DNA of 64,000 nucleotides. It comes from Seleniivibrio sp. (GTDB taxonomy: Bacteria > Chrysiogenota > Deferribacteres > Deferribacterales > Geovibrionaceae). Below the pieces are notes generated by a model. It saw nothing but the letters and a program-made list of their open reading frames with translations. It did no database searches and was not told the origin of the DNA. Shown here in pieces: positions 38,147 to 46,535 of the stretch. A program made the translations under genes and the position numbers. The stretch spans positions 1 through 64,000 of the forward strand of contig NZ_JAJOIL010000030.1 of the NCBI RefSeq assembly GCF_021209385.1, given 5' to 3'. Numbering within the stretch: position 1 is the first letter of the stretch; the number at the start of each line of letters is the position of its first letter.

Positions 38147-39192
38147 ATCATCTCCAAAAGGCATCTTCCGTCCGTTTCTCCTTTGCGCATCATATCCAGA
38201 GCGGTGTTTATGTCATCCAGCTTAAATGTGTGCGTGATAAGCCTGTCAAGGTCGAGGCGACCCGCCTTGTACAGCCTGATATATGCGGGGATATCTTTCT
38301 GAGGAATTGTTCCGCCGCCGTGTGAGCCTGTTATGCTTTTGCCGAAGTGCAGGGGCAGAGTATAAAGCTCTGTGTTGTTGCCTTTTTTGGGTACCCCCAC
38401 CAGAACTGTGCGTCCTTCCGGCGATGTTATTCCGTATGCCTGTGCGATTACGGCGGGATTTCCCGTGTTGTCTATGGCTATGTCGAAGCCCTTTATCGAG
38501 TATTGCTTCATTGCGGCTTCCAGACCCTCTTTGTCGTCTGCAAGCAGACAGACAGTTGCGCCCATCTTCTTCGCCATTTCCAGTCTGTTCTTGTGGATGT
38601 CTGTGGCTATGACAGGATAAGCACCGGACATCACAGCGCCTTGAATCATGTTCAGACCGACGCCTCCGGCACCGAAGATGATCACAGAATCGCCTATCTT
38701 CACCTGCGCATCGTTCTTTATAACGCCGAGGCCTGTTGTCACGGCGCATCCGAACAGGGGTGCGATTTTCATGTCGAAATCATCGGGAATGGGTGTGAGT
38801 CTGTTCTCGGAGACCACCGCATGTTCGGAGAAAGTGGTTATCTGCCCCGAATTGAGCTTTGCACCGCGCCATGTATAGTTCGCGGGTTTTGCGTTTATTC
38901 CGTTTGATGGTTTCCAGTGCATTACAACCCTGTCTCCGGGTTTTACCATTGAGACACCTTCGCCGACCTCAAGAACCACACCGCTGCCTTCGTGTCCAAG
39001 CATGTGAGGAAGGTAGGGGTCATGCCCTTTAACGCCGCTTATCTCGCCAAGTTGTGAGCCGCATATACTGCTGTAGTGTATGCGAACAAGCACCTGTCCG
39101 TAGGCAAGGTTTTCCGGAAGGGTTATTTCGTCTATTATCAGCGGCGAATTCAGTTCTTTCAGAATGGCCGCTTTGGTAGTTTTAACCTGCAT
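38143..39192 (-). CDS. zinc-binding medium-chain alcohol dehydrogenase family protein
   Basis: 349 residues. Catalytic-zinc region SSICGSQLGEI and MLGHEGSGVVLEVGEGV. Coenzyme-binding motif IIFGAGGVGLNMIQGAVMSG with ATDIHKNRLEMAKKMG. The four-cysteine structural-zinc loop of typical ADH is not seen, as in many sugar-acting members. Located in an operon of sugar-modifying genes next to an SDR and a split transketolase; a role in oxidising or reducing a sugar intermediate is inferred. Confidence 0.85.
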   Translation of the reverse strand: MQVKTTKAAILKELNSPLIIDEITLPENLAYGQVLVRIHYSSICGSQLGEISGVKGHDPYLPHMLGHEGSGVVLEVGEGVSMVKPGDRVVMHWKPSNGINAKPANYTWRGAKLNSGQITTFSEHAVVSENRLTPIPDDFDMKIAPLFGCAVTTGLGVIKNDAQVKIGDSVIIFGAGGVGLNMIQGAVMSGAYPVIATDIHKNRLEMAKKMGATVCLLADDKEGLEAAMKQYSIKGFDIAIDNTGNPAVIAQAYGITSPEGRTVLVGVPKKGNNTELYTLPLHFGKSITGSHGGGTIPQKDIPAYIRLYKAGRLDLDRLITHTFKLDDINTALDMMRKGETDGRCLLEMI

Positions 39193-39200
39193 ATGAACCT

Positions 39201-39863
39201 CTATTCAAAGTAAATGAAAGAATAGTCACCGTCGTATCCGAATTTCTCGAACCACCACTCCCATTCTTTCGGGCTGAAGAAGCACTCGCCTGTGAGCACC
39301 CAGCACATCAGGTTTACCTTCTCCTCTTCGTTTCTGTATGATTCAACAATGACGTATTTATCTTTTTTGCCCACTCTGGCAATCTCAAGAAGTGCCTTTT
39401 CAAGGTCGTAGCAGAAGAGGTTGTGCAGTGTGTTAAGTGAGATTATCAGGTCGAAGGATTTATCTTCAAAGGGGAGTTTTGCCGCGTCCGCAACCTGAAG
39501 GAAGGGTTTTACCTCCTCCTTTGCGTTTTCGATGGCATATTCGGAGATGTCTATTCCGGTAACTTTGATTCCGGGGACTAGCTGCATTATTTCATAGAGA
39601 AGAAATGCTTTTCCACATCCAATGTCGAGAACTTTGCTGTCTTTTGTAAGGTTGTATGCTTTAACAAGTTTTTCGGCGACAACCTTCCATCTTCCGTCAT
39701 ATTTGTATCCGCCGTAGCCGAATTTTCTGTCTCCGTCCCAATAGTCGTATCCGTATTTTTTCGCTTTCTCAATAGCCTGTGCTTTGGGATATTCGTTCAT
39801 TCTGCCCAGATAGTCTCTGGTTGTTCTTTTGTGCAGATCTGCCAGATGGTCGATGTATCGCAT
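39201..39863 (-). CDS. class I SAM-dependent methyltransferase
   Basis: 220 residues. A distinctive N-terminus MRYIDHLADLHKRTTRDYLG and a YDYWDGDRKFGYGGYKYDGR block precede SAM motif I (VLDIGCGKAFLLYEI, residues 78-92). It carries LISLNTLHNLFCYDLEKALL after motif II. This subgroup seems to travel with surface-glycan loci. In C. jejuni the phosphoramidate pathway ends with O-methylation by SAM enzymes, so this gene is one candidate for that step. That is inference from neighbourhood, not from motifs. Confidence 0.8.
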   Translation of the reverse strand: MRYIDHLADLHKRTTRDYLGRMNEYPKAQAIEKAKKYGYDYWDGDRKFGYGGYKYDGRWKVVAEKLVKAYNLTKDSKVLDIGCGKAFLLYEIMQLVPGIKVTGIDISEYAIENAKEEVKPFLQVADAAKLPFEDKSFDLIISLNTLHNLFCYDLEKALLEIARVGKKDKYVIVESYRNEEEKVNLMCWVLTGECFFSPKEWEWWFEKFGYDGDYSFIYFE

Positions 39864-39870
39864 ACTTCAC

Positions 39871-40845
39871 CTATAAGATATTAATTGCTTTGTATTTTTC
39901 GATGTAGCGAGCAGTTTTTGCAAGCTGCTGTTCCTGTCTTTGTGCTGTTTCCTGATGGTCTGCAAAGTTTCTGCGGAGAAGGTCGTCGGCGCTGAACTCG
40001 TTCAGCATTATAAATATCCATTTCCGCGCGTAAAGCTTTGTCAGAATATCGCATCGGATTTCAAAGTCGTTTTTATTATTCACCAGATATGATGTTTTTT
40101 CCATAAATAATTTGCGGAATCTGAAATCTGGAGCGGAATCCGGCTGGAGGAAAAAATCCGACACGGTTTTTGCGGGGTCGTCCCATCCTGCGTATTCAAA
40201 ATCTATGAAAACTGTGCTTCCTTCATTTGTCCTTATAGCGTTGTGGTAACCGAAATCCGAAGGGGAGATTATTCTGTCCGCAGTTTCGTCATGTTCCATT
40301 GCATATTCGTTTTTCAGTTTTTCAAGACTGTCTGTTGTCCATGCAAGTATTTCAGCCGCTTCTTTTTCGACGCTGGTCTTTGGCGACATGTTTCTGAAAC
40401 GTTCCACCCTGCCTGCAACGGCAGCGAAATGATCTTTTATACTGAAACAAGCCTCGGAAGCATTACCCAGAGGCGCTCTGTTGTGCTTTTCGCTGTTCAT
40501 TTCCAGAAGGAAATCGGCGGCGGTGAGAACATCATTTTCTGTCAGATTCTCCTGCTCAACCTTGAAACCGTCGATGTATCCGGCAATTTCCGCGTTCAGC
40601 TCCGGAAGAAGACGCAGAAGTGCGGGAACGGACTTACTCCTTGCGCTGTTCATCATAGTGAGAAATTCGGTTTCCGAACGGTATCTGTCTCTGGTGTCTG
40701 TTTGGTGCTTGAAAAATACTTTCAGAACGTATTGCCCATCCGAGCCGAAACGGAAGACCCTGTTGTTTCGCCCGCTTTTAAGAGGCGCTAATTCACAGTG
40801 GTATCCTGCGAAAAGTTCTGCCGCTTTGACCAGAGCCTCATCCAT
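39871..40845 (-). CDS. aminoglycoside phosphotransferase (APH)/choline kinase-like protein
   Basis: 324 residues, protein-kinase-like fold. The P-loop-like SGRNNRVFRFG and Lys in YVLKVFFKHQ are at the N-terminus. The catalytic loop reads SPSDFGYHNAIRT (Asp and Asn retained, Brenner His replaced by Ser). The metal Asp is in VFIDFEYAGWDDPAK. It most likely phosphorylates a small alcohol or sugar rather than an antibiotic, since it lies amid glycan genes. It overlaps the HAD gene by 8 bases. Confidence 0.78.
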   Translation of the reverse strand: MDEALVKAAELFAGYHCELAPLKSGRNNRVFRFGSDGQYVLKVFFKHQTDTRDRYRSETEFLTMMNSARSKSVPALLRLLPELNAEIAGYIDGFKVEQENLTENDVLTAADFLLEMNSEKHNRAPLGNASEACFSIKDHFAAVAGRVERFRNMSPKTSVEKEAAEILAWTTDSLEKLKNEYAMEHDETADRIISPSDFGYHNAIRTNEGSTVFIDFEYAGWDDPAKTVSDFFLQPDSAPDFRFRKLFMEKTSYLVNNKNDFEIRCDILTKLYARKWIFIMLNEFSADDLLRRNFADHQETAQRQEQQLAKTARYIEKYKAINIL

Positions 40846-41440
40846 TTGTACACTTCCGCAAAATTTCTGCTGCTGTTGCCCAGTCGGGGCAGGGGATTAT
40901 GTTTGACACCGGATAATCTGAAAATCCGTAGAGGAGGGGAAGAGTGGTCTTCGGAAAAAGTTTGTGTGTGAGTATATCCGGCAGATCGTCTATGAACATG
41001 GAACATTTAAGCTCCGCTATCTTCTGAATCTTTTCCTCTTTGGTCAGGCGGAAAAATATATTCTCTTTTCTGACCAACCCTTTGGATACTATGTTTTTGT
41101 TGATATAGCCCCACGCGGCTTCGTGGAGGTCGTATTTTTCACCCAGGTAGGGGTATCTGGTTTTGTGGCTTACTATGAACAGTTCCGCGCCAAGCTCTTT
41201 CGCTGTGCTGATGAAATCCCCGAATCCTTTGTTGAGAACGGCATATTCCATCCTCGCACCATAGACAAGTCCCTGAAGTCTTGTCCAGCTCTCTTCACGT
41301 CCGGAATCTATGAGCAGCCTTTTGACATCATCTTTTTTTGCCGCCTGCACACCCGAAAGGAGTCCTTCCTCCTCAGCACAGCGGCAGAAGGCGTTGTCAT
41401 AGTTGACGATTGTGTTGTCAAAATCCAGTCCTATTTTCAT
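40838..41440 (-). CDS. HAD-superfamily hydrolase
   Basis: 200 residues. Motif I GLDFDNTIVNYD supplies Asp6/Asp8; motif II is LFIVSHKT; the motif III Lys and motif IV CSMFIDDLPDIL follow. A small cap lies between motifs I and II. It is not clearly the GmhB phosphatase of heptose synthesis but could fill that step. It overlaps the transketolase C-subunit gene by 4 bases. Confidence 0.8.
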   Translation of the reverse strand: MKIGLDFDNTIVNYDNAFCRCAEEEGLLSGVQAAKKDDVKRLLIDSGREESWTRLQGLVYGARMEYAVLNKGFGDFISTAKELGAELFIVSHKTRYPYLGEKYDLHEAAWGYINKNIVSKGLVRKENIFFRLTKEEKIQKIAELKCSMFIDDLPDILTHKLFPKTTLPLLYGFSDYPVSNIIPCPDWATAAEILRKCTNG

Positions 41441-42354
41441 TTGCCACCGAGTATCCGTTTGCGTATGGTTTCACTGTCCAGACCGAAAAGCCCATGGGCA
41501 TAGCTCTGCGAACCTGTGGTCTTCATAAATGTGTCGTCTATGCCGCAGCGGATAAGTTTTGCGCCGGATATGCCGCTGTCGGCGAGCCATTCCGCAACGG
41601 AGCTTCCGCCGCCGCCTGCAAGAAAATGCTCTTCCACAGTGCAGACCTTTTTAAATTTGCTGAATATATCTTTAAGGAACTCTTCGTTCTGAGGTTTTAC
41701 CGTGTGATAGCTGTAAACTGCGGCTGATATGCCTTCATTCTCAAGCATTTTTGCCGCTTCGAGACACTGCGGAACAGTGTTGCCTATACCCAGCAGGCAG
41801 ACGTCTTTTCCGTCAATGACAGGTGTCGGGTTCCCTATAGCAAACGAATAAGGTTCGGGAAATATGACGGGTTCGCCCTTTTTGCCCAGACGCAGATAGG
41901 CGGGACCGTGGGAGTTGACTGCCGCCGCAAGGGCGAGCCTTGTTTCTGTGGCGTCGCAGGGACAGAGTACCCGCATGTTCGGCATGACCCTGAGAATAGC
42001 TATGTCCTCTGCTGAGTGGTGGGTCGGTCCGAGCGGTGCATATGAAAGTCCGGCTCCCGTTCCGGCGATTATCACATGCAGGTTGTGGTAGCAGAGGTCA
42101 ATTTTTATCTGTTCAAGACAGCGTGTCGTTGCAAACGGCGCGATAGTGTATATCACGGGGATGAAGCCTTCCAGTGCCAGTCCCGCCGCAACGGAAGCCA
42201 TGTTAGCCTCCGCAATTCCGCAGTTGTAGAATCTTTCAGGGTGTGCCGCCTTGAACCTGTCGAACATCCTGTTTCCGATGTCGCCGGAGAGCAGAACAAG
42301 TTTGTCGTTGGTTTCCGCCAGCTTCTCAAGCTCTTTTACGAATGCGTCACGCAT
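41437..42354 (-). CDS. transketolase, C-terminal (pyrimidine-binding) subunit
   Basis: 305 residues, second half of a split transketolase. It shows MRDAFVKELEKLAETNDKLVL at the start, then GIAEANMASVAAGLALEG with the catalytic Glu, HHSAEDIAILRVMPNMRVL, and a C-terminal domain. ATG at 42354 is chosen because GGGGG precedes it and it overlaps the end of the N-subunit gene by 8 bases; the longer frame has a low-complexity N-terminus that reads through that gene. It works as a complex with the neighbouring subunit. See the paired entry for role. Confidence 0.9.
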   Translation of the reverse strand: MRDAFVKELEKLAETNDKLVLLSGDIGNRMFDRFKAAHPERFYNCGIAEANMASVAAGLALEGFIPVIYTIAPFATTRCLEQIKIDLCYHNLHVIIAGTGAGLSYAPLGPTHHSAEDIAILRVMPNMRVLCPCDATETRLALAAAVNSHGPAYLRLGKKGEPVIFPEPYSFAIGNPTPVIDGKDVCLLGIGNTVPQCLEAAKMLENEGISAAVYSYHTVKPQNEEFLKDIFSKFKKVCTVEEHFLAGGGGSSVAEWLADSGISGAKLIRCGIDDTFMKTTGSQSYAHGLFGLDSETIRKRILGGK

Positions 42355-43147
42355 TGGCGGCCCCCAGTTCTTTTGCCGCCGCCGCAACCTCGTCCTTTGA
42401 CGGTGTGCGGTAGTGCCAGTTGTTGTCGTCTTCCATAAAAGAGACACCTTTACCCTTTACCGTATGCGCTATTATGACCAGAGGTTTTTCTCTGTCAGCA
42501 GGTGCAAGAGCTTTGAATATCTGGGTGTGGTCATGACCGTCTATCTCTGCTGTTTCCCATCCGAATGAGCGGAATTTGTCCGCAAACGGCTCAAGAGGCA
42601 TGATCTCTCTGCTTCTGTCGGTTGCCTGCCACTTGTTAAAATCTATTATAGCGGTAACATTGCTCAATTTTTTTGCCGATGCGAACATCACAGCTTCCCA
42701 AATAGAGCCTTCATTACATTCGCCGTCTCCGAGGAGCGTATAAAATCTTCTGCTGTCGTCTTTAATCTTCGCTGCCAAAGCCATTCCGCAGAGAATAGGC
42801 AGTCCGTGACCGAGGGAGCCTGTGGCTGCATGTATGCCTTTTATGCCATGAGCGGGAGGATGTTCACCAAAGAGCGAACCGTCACTGCCGTAGTCCTCCA
42901 TCTCCTTTTTAGAAATTATGCCTTTCTCTGCCAGAACAAAGTAAAGGGCGGGTGCGGCGTGACCCTTGCTCAGAAGGAATATATCATCATCAGACATCAC
43001 GGACAGGTGCAGGGTCGCAAGTATATCAGTGCATGAGAGGCATGAACCCAGATGGGGAACATGATTCATGGACGAGTTTTTTATAATCCCGTAACGTATT
43101 CTGTCGGATGCGTTTTTCAGTTCTGCGGCATCATACGAAGAGGTCAC
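42347..43147 (-). CDS. transketolase, N-terminal (TPP-binding) subunit
   Basis: 266 residues, first half of the split transketolase. Thiamine diphosphate motif FYTLLGDGECNEGSIWEAVM is intact, as are SKGHAAPALYFVLAEKG and ATGSLGHGLPI. Split pairs in glycan loci may make special sugars: either sedoheptulose-7-phosphate for heptose synthesis, or a two-carbon branch on a nucleotide sugar (inference). A housekeeping one-piece transketolase probably exists elsewhere. Overlaps its neighbours by 8 and 17 bases. Confidence 0.9.
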   Translation of the reverse strand: MTSSYDAAELKNASDRIRYGIIKNSSMNHVPHLGSCLSCTDILATLHLSVMSDDDIFLLSKGHAAPALYFVLAEKGIISKKEMEDYGSDGSLFGEHPPAHGIKGIHAATGSLGHGLPILCGMALAAKIKDDSRRFYTLLGDGECNEGSIWEAVMFASAKKLSNVTAIIDFNKWQATDRSREIMPLEPFADKFRSFGWETAEIDGHDHTQIFKALAPADREKPLVIIAHTVKGKGVSFMEDDNNWHYRTPSKDEVAAAAKELGAANA

Positions 43148-44093
43148 GGTTCTCCTCCACCATACGCTTCATGGTTTTGATGTTGTACCAGTCGGGTGCG
43201 TCTTTCAGCTTTCCGCTTCTGTATGCTTCAATTATCTCTTCGATAGCCTTTGCGATGCTGTATTTCGGTTTGAAACCTGTTTTAAGCAGTTTGTCGGAGT
43301 TCAGACGATAGCTTCTGGGGTCGTTGGATTCTGTAACGACTATCTCTGCCGGAACGTATTTTGTGACTGTTTCCGCTATGTCGAGTATGCTTATATTCTC
43401 AAATCCGGCGTTGTAAACACCTGTGAGGTTTTTTCCTTCGTTCATCATGAAAAGATAGACGTCTGTGATATCCTGTATGTGGATGTTGGGACGCACCTGT
43501 TTTCCGCCGAAAACGGTGATTCTGCCGTTAGTGAGCGCCTGCATGGTGAGCATGTTCACGGAGACGTCGAGGCGCATTCTGGGTGAATATCCGCAGACGG
43601 TCGCCGGACGGATTATCACTGTCTGAATCCTGTCGGAATAGCTCATGAGAACTCTTTCGGCTATCATCTTTGTCTTGTTGTAGTCGGAGATTGGAACGAG
43701 TGAAAGCTCTTCTGTAACCTGTTCCTCTTCTTTAACACCGTAAACACTGCCGGAGCTGGCGTAGATAAATTTCTTAACTCCGCAGGCGATGGCTTTTTCG
43801 AGCATGTTCATCAGCGCGAGGCAGTTGACCTCCCATGAGAGCTTTGAGTTAAGGTCTCCGCATGGGTCGTTTGCAATGTTTGCCAGATGTATGATGGTAT
43901 CTATCCCTTCAAGGGGAAGGACTTCGGTTTTAAGTATGTTTGCTTTTATCGTTCTAAGTTTCGGATGGTCGGGCAGAAAGTTGCCGAACCACATGGTGTC
44001 AACGGCTGTAACGCCGTATCCCGCGTTGAGAAGTTTTTCTGTCAGAACAGTACCTTTAAATCCGCATGCTCCTGTTACAAGTATATTTTCCAT
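43131..44093 (-). CDS. NAD-dependent sugar epimerase/dehydratase
   Basis: 320-residue extended SDR. Cofactor motif NILVTGACGFKGTVLTEKLL. Catalytic YNKTK within PISDYNKTKMIAERVL. ATG at 44093 is preferred, 7 bases after GGAG; the in-frame GTG at 44099 falls too close. It matches the general NDP-sugar epimerase group with the GKQVRPNIHIQDITDVY loop. Substrate unknown. Confidence 0.8.
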   Translation of the reverse strand: MENILVTGACGFKGTVLTEKLLNAGYGVTAVDTMWFGNFLPDHPKLRTIKANILKTEVLPLEGIDTIIHLANIANDPCGDLNSKLSWEVNCLALMNMLEKAIACGVKKFIYASSGSVYGVKEEEQVTEELSLVPISDYNKTKMIAERVLMSYSDRIQTVIIRPATVCGYSPRMRLDVSVNMLTMQALTNGRITVFGGKQVRPNIHIQDITDVYLFMMNEGKNLTGVYNAGFENISILDIAETVTKYVPAEIVVTESNDPRSYRLNSDKLLKTGFKPKYSIAKAIEEIIEAYRSGKLKDAPDWYNIKTMKRMVEENRDLFV

Positions 44094-44095
44094 GA

Positions 44096-44200
44096 TCACT
44101 CTCCGAAATATTCTATTATTTTAAACGCTCGCCCCATGGGTGAATAGTCGCCGAGGTCTTCCGCTTTTACAGCGAAACTGCTTATTATGAACTTTAACAT
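44096..44200 (-). CDS. small ORF of 34 residues, unknown
   Basis: A 34-residue frame (MLKFIISSFAVKAEDLGDYS, then PMGRAFKIIEYFGE) fills the only sizeable gap in this part of the operon. AAGGA precedes its ATG by about 7 bases, and its stop lies 2 bases before the next gene's start. The position and ribosome site suggest real translation. I do not recognise the sequence. It may be a decayed remnant of a longer gene or a small coupling peptide. Confidence 0.45.
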   Translation of the reverse strand: MLKFIISSFAVKAEDLGDYSPMGRAFKIIEYFGE

Positions 44201-44204
44201 TTGT

Positions 44205-45194
44205 TCATTCCTTATGAATATAATAGTCGGGGAGAGTGTTCAGCAGTTCAAGATTTGCTTTTATCCAGTCGGCTGTTCTGGCTATCCCCTCGTCAAGCCC
44301 CACTGTGTCCTGCCATCCTGTCTCGGTTCTGAGTTTTGTGCTGTCCAGCAGATAGGCGCTGTCTTTGCCGGGTCTGTCGTCGGTTATCTCAACCGCGTCC
44401 GAATATTCTATGCCGAGATAGGCTGCTATCTTCTGTGTGAGCGCACGAATGGAGATAGTCTCTCTGGTGGCGATGTGGTAAATGTCGCCGATTTGTCCTT
44501 TTTCTGCAATTTTCAGTGTTGCGTCTGAAACGTCGTCTATGTGTATGAACGAGCGCACGGAATGTCCGCCGCCGTGGAGCGGCAGTTTTTTGCCTGAAAA
44601 AAAGCAGAGGAGCGCTTTGGGGATAATTCTGTAAAGCTGTTGATGTTCGCCGTAAACATTTGCCGCGCGGGTGAAAAGAACGGGGAATTTATAGGTATCG
44701 AAAAAGTTTTTAAGGCTCATATCTGCTGCGGCTCTGGATGTCGCATAGGGTGTGCTGGGGTTGTAGTTTCTGTTTTCGGTGACATCGCCGGAACAGCTGC
44801 CGTAAACTTCCGGTGTGGAGATATGGACGTATCTGTCCAGAAAGTCCAGATGTCTGAGCCTTTCGTGCAGGTTTATAGTTGAGAGAGTGTTTGTCATATA
44901 CCAGTGGTGAGGTTTTTGCCAGCTTTCGCCCACCATGCTCTGTGATGCGAAATTCACAACAGTGTCAATGCGCTCGGCTTTTGCCGCATCAATTATCTCG
45001 TTAAGATGCTTGTTGAGGTCATACGGGCGGAAAGTGAATCTGTTCAGATTCGGGTTTGACGAGTATTTAAGAAAAACCGGATTGGTGTCTGCGCTTCTGT
45101 TTATTCCCAAGACCTGTAAGCCTTCTTTGAGACATGTATCTGTGAAAGATGCTCCCGAAAAAGAGTTACATCCGATAACCATCACTTTATTCAT
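44205..45194 (-). CDS. NAD-dependent dehydratase/epimerase (GDP-mannose or dTDP-glucose dehydratase-like)
   Basis: 329-residue extended SDR. N-terminal MVIGCNSFSGASFTDTCLKE is the cofactor region, slightly degenerate. The active-site stretch is PSTPYATSRAAADMSLKNFF, where the usual catalytic Lys of YxxxK is Arg. TRAANVYGEHQQLYRIIPKA and SVRSFIHIDDVSDATL resemble sugar 4,6-dehydratases. From memory, the Arg recurs in this branch. It overlaps the GmhA gene by 4 bases. Confidence 0.78.
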   Translation of the reverse strand: MNKVMVIGCNSFSGASFTDTCLKEGLQVLGINRSADTNPVFLKYSSNPNLNRFTFRPYDLNKHLNEIIDAAKAERIDTVVNFASQSMVGESWQKPHHWYMTNTLSTINLHERLRHLDFLDRYVHISTPEVYGSCSGDVTENRNYNPSTPYATSRAAADMSLKNFFDTYKFPVLFTRAANVYGEHQQLYRIIPKALLCFFSGKKLPLHGGGHSVRSFIHIDDVSDATLKIAEKGQIGDIYHIATRETISIRALTQKIAAYLGIEYSDAVEITDDRPGKDSAYLLDSTKLRTETGWQDTVGLDEGIARTADWIKANLELLNTLPDYYIHKE

Positions 45195-45766
45195 TTTGAG
45201 CCGCCTTTGCTGATGTAATAAGAATATATTATGTGGTCGAGGATAAGGTGCATATCCTCCACCAGCCCGTATTCGCCTTTTGGGGTGTCGACATGGAACG
45301 AGATGTCGGCAAGCTCTTTAAGACGTCCTCCGCCGAAACCGGTGACGCCTATTATGGTTGCTCCGACCTCTGCCGCATATTCACAGGCACGGACGATATT
45401 GGGTGAATCGCCGCTGCACGAAATTGCGATGATAACATCATCCGGTTCAAGTCTGTTAACAAGCTGGCTTACGAAGATATTGTCGTATCCGACATCGTTG
45501 GCTAAAGCAGTTGTTACAGGCGTGTTGTCAGCAAGGCTTGATATGCGGAAATACATCAGTCCGCGTCTTTGAAGCCCGACACCGAGATCGTTTACCATAT
45601 GCGAAGCTGTTGCTGCACTGCCGCCGTTTCCCATAACGTATATATTGCTCTTCTTATGCTGAGCTGTTTCCAGTATCCTGATTATATCTGCAATGGCATT
45701 GCTGTCTATTCCGTCCAGAAGCCCCTTAAGTTTTTTAACGTAGTTTTCTATAAATTCATTAATCAT
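45191..45766 (-). CDS. gmhA: SIS-domain phosphoheptose isomerase
   Basis: 191 residues, GmhA type: converts sedoheptulose 7-phosphate to D-glycero-D-manno-heptose 7-phosphate. SIS motifs IYVMGNGGSAATASHMVNDL and IAISCSGDSPNIVRACEYA are present, along with the C-terminal LVEDMHLILDHIIYSYY helix carrying the family's His. ATG at 45766 follows AAAAGG; an upstream TTG at 45772 is less likely. The gene sits 10 bases after the cytidylyltransferase. C. jejuni also keeps gmhA in its capsule locus close to the phosphoramidate genes, so heptose plus phosphoramidate is a recurring pairing. Confidence 0.88.
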   Translation of the reverse strand: MINEFIENYVKKLKGLLDGIDSNAIADIIRILETAQHKKSNIYVMGNGGSAATASHMVNDLGVGLQRRGLMYFRISSLADNTPVTTALANDVGYDNIFVSQLVNRLEPDDVIIAISCSGDSPNIVRACEYAAEVGATIIGVTGFGGGRLKELADISFHVDTPKGEYGLVEDMHLILDHIIYSYYISKGGSK

Positions 45767-45776
45767 ATACAACCTT

Positions 45777-46535
45777 TTAACCTGTTATACTTTTTTGCAG
45801 TTCGGTGTTGTTTTGGTACGCTTCAAGGTCCTCTGCGGAATCGACCTCCAGCCATCCTCCGTTTATGAATACCGGAACTGCGGGGACACCCGTGTCAATA
45901 AGGCTTTGCAGAAGATCGGTCATGTACATTTTTACGGCATCGGGAGAATCTTGCAGAGCTTTTCTGTAGATTTCCTTCGCTTTTTTGAAAGTTTCAGGAG
46001 ACATCCGTATCAATCCGATGTACTGCCCCTGGATATCTTCCATCTTTTCAGGTTTTTTACCTAGTTCAACTATTCTGCCGTTCTCTATCTTCATGGTTTC
46101 CGCATCTTTCAGCGGATCTTCCATCCTCATCTGCCATAGTTTCTGCCATTGCGTATCAACGACAACCTGCATGTCGCCCGCTGCAGAGCAAAGCTTCTGC
46201 ATGATTTCAGGATTATAAATAATATCGGAATAACTGATGATCACATCATCCCCTTCTGCGAATGATGAAGCGCAGAAAAGAGTTTCTACCATGTTTGTTG
46301 TGCTGAAACGCTCGTTGAAAAAAAAGGTTATTCCTCTGTCTTTCAGGTGGTTGTGCAGAACTTCGCTTTTGTAGCCCGACACAACCGCAATATCACTGAA
46401 ACCTGCGTTCGCAGATACATCAAGTATGTGGTCTATCATGGGTCTGCCGTAAACTTCCACCATACATTTCGGTTTTTCATCTGTCAGAGGGCGCAGTCTT
46501 CGCCCTTCGCCGCCAGCAAGAATAATCAGTTTCAT
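45777..46535 (-). CDS. LicC-like nucleotidyltransferase; probable CTP:phosphoglutamine cytidylyltransferase (Cj1416-type)
   Basis: 252 residues. Nucleotide-binding start ILAGGEGRRLRPLT and KPKCMVEVYG. The DVIISYSDIIYNPEIM and AETMKIENGRIVELGKKPEK stretches, and IQGQYIGLIRMSPETF, are like C. jejuni Cj1416 as I recall it. Cj1416 couples L-glutamine phosphate to CTP, giving CDP-L-glutamine (gamma-glutamyl-CDP-amidate). Alternative: a plain phosphocholine cytidylyltransferase (LicC). The neighbours (glutamine kinase, amidohydrolase, CysC-like kinase) make the phosphoramidate role the better reading. Overlaps the amidohydrolase gene by 4 bases. Confidence 0.82.
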   Translation of the reverse strand: MKLIILAGGEGRRLRPLTDEKPKCMVEVYGRPMIDHILDVSANAGFSDIAVVSGYKSEVLHNHLKDRGITFFFNERFSTTNMVETLFCASSFAEGDDVIISYSDIIYNPEIMQKLCSAAGDMQVVVDTQWQKLWQMRMEDPLKDAETMKIENGRIVELGKKPEKMEDIQGQYIGLIRMSPETFKKAKEIYRKALQDSPDAVKMYMTDLLQSLIDTGVPAVPVFINGGWLEVDSAEDLEAYQNNTELQKSITG

